Shown piece after piece: positions 13,889 to 14,057 of a stretch of DNA of 14,057 nt. The DNA is taken from NCBI GenBank assembly GCA_003511885.1, contig DOIX01000218.1, positions 1,982 to 16,038 on the forward strand. The letters run 5' to 3'. The notes beneath the pieces were generated by a model. That model saw nothing but the letters and a program-made list of their open reading frames with translations, was not told where the DNA came from and ran no database searches. The translations under genes were made by a program, and so were the position numbers. Within the stretch, counting starts at the first letter, position 1. Every line of letters begins with the position of its first letter. Origin of the DNA: Cyanobacteria bacterium UBA11153. GTDB lineage: Bacteria > Cyanobacteriota > Cyanobacteriia > Cyanobacteriales > Coleofasciculaceae.

Positions 13889-13918
13889 AAAAAAAAGAGA
13901 GCCACTCAGGTGACTCTC
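13889..13918 (-). terminator. intrinsic terminator of small RNA copy 2
   Basis: Identical to the copy 1 stem-loop (arms 13897-13905 and 13910-13918), followed on the minus strand by eight or nine U. Its presence between the two units means each copy would be transcribed separately. Confidence 0.75.
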
Positions 13919-13941
13919 CCAATCATCAGGGTGCATCTACT
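13889..13941 (-). ncRNA. predicted small RNA, copy 2
   Basis: It has the same structure as copy 1: -10 TATACT at 13953-13948, predicted start near 13941, about 53 nt. The only difference within the transcript is a U in place of C in the stretch between the two stems (position 13921 against 13754). Confidence 0.55.
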
Positions 13942-13947
13942 TAACAC

Positions 13948-13981
13948 AGTATAACAACATTAGCCCAAGGGGTGTCACCCC
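13948..13981 (-). promoter_or_regulatory. small RNA promoter with palindromic operator-like site, copy 2
   Basis: It has the same TATACT and GGGGTGTCACCCC (13969-13981) as copy 1, with the same 19-bp spacing. The two changed bases between copies (13982-13983) lie immediately outside the palindrome, which itself is conserved. Confidence 0.5.
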
Positions 13982-14057
13982 TTATTGAAGTTTTTTTTGT
14001 AAATTTTTGTGAAGAAGAGGCAGGTAAAGGTCAAATTAGGGCTTGCTGTATAAGTCA

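Larger units (their letters stand above)
13889..14019. repeat. 131-bp tandem direct repeat, copy 2
   Basis: Second copy of 13722-13852. Promoter boxes, palindrome and terminator are all unchanged; the three differences fall between these elements. Confidence 0.9.

Noticed and set aside
13722..14019. CRISPR array
   Set aside because: The repeats are 131 bp with a single 36-bp spacer and contain promoter and terminator motifs. CRISPR repeats are 23-47 bp with several similar-length spacers.

Overview
The window looks like a piece of a cyanobacterial chromosome, probably from a filamentous species. The palindrome GCGATCGC (HIP1) occurs seven times (starts at 230, 5286, 5348, 6894, 8905, 11114 and 12947). 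Several spacers carry cyanobacterial-style repeats: heptanucleotide tandem repeats, GGTTGGGTT/AACCCAACC hairpins and GTGCGTTA/TAACGCAC hairpins. The protein families also fit cyanobacteria. Gene density is low and spacers are long, with decayed genes between intact ones.

Layout. 1-342: the end of an upstream gene, then a possible 18-codon gene with its own promoter and a strong Shine-Dalgarno sequence. 343-1938 (minus): a class I (archaeal-type) lysyl-tRNA synthetase. 2361-4803 (minus): a compact three-gene run, transcribed as an SMC/OLD-like ATPase, an overlapping Toprim-like protein, then a RibD_C/dihydrofolate-reductase-like enzyme. The first two resemble a two-gene nuclease or defence module. 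4804-5981: a gene graveyard with a VapC-type PIN toxin remnant, broken plus-strand reading frames and a hairpin repeat. 5982-8212 (plus): a two-gene operon of a DUF1611 P-loop protein and a PLP-dependent alanine/ornithine-racemase-like enzyme, probably for D-amino acid metabolism. 8406-10133 (minus): succinate dehydrogenase/fumarate reductase flavoprotein. 10336-10647 (minus): a small two-helix membrane protein. 11247-11900 (minus): a lone PD-(D/E)XK nuclease-like protein. 11955-12280: a mosaic of inverted and direct repeats. 12400-12988: the N-terminal domain of a TPR/CHAT-type protein, cut off at its first repeat, butting against a short minus-strand gene that also looks truncated. 13162-13641 (plus): moaE.

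The most distinctive element is at the right end. Two 131-bp direct repeats (128/131 identical, period 167 bp) each hold, on the minus strand, an AT-rich upstream segment, a 13-bp palindrome at the -35 position, a TATACT -10 box, about 50 nt of transcribable sequence and an intrinsic terminator. This is the architecture of a tandem small-RNA array. The G-U wobble in the terminator stem forms only in the minus-strand RNA, which supports that direction.

The metabolic genes (lysyl-tRNA synthetase, sdhA, moaE) are not obviously linked in function. No tRNA, rRNA, CRISPR array, complete insertion sequence or replication origin was recognised.
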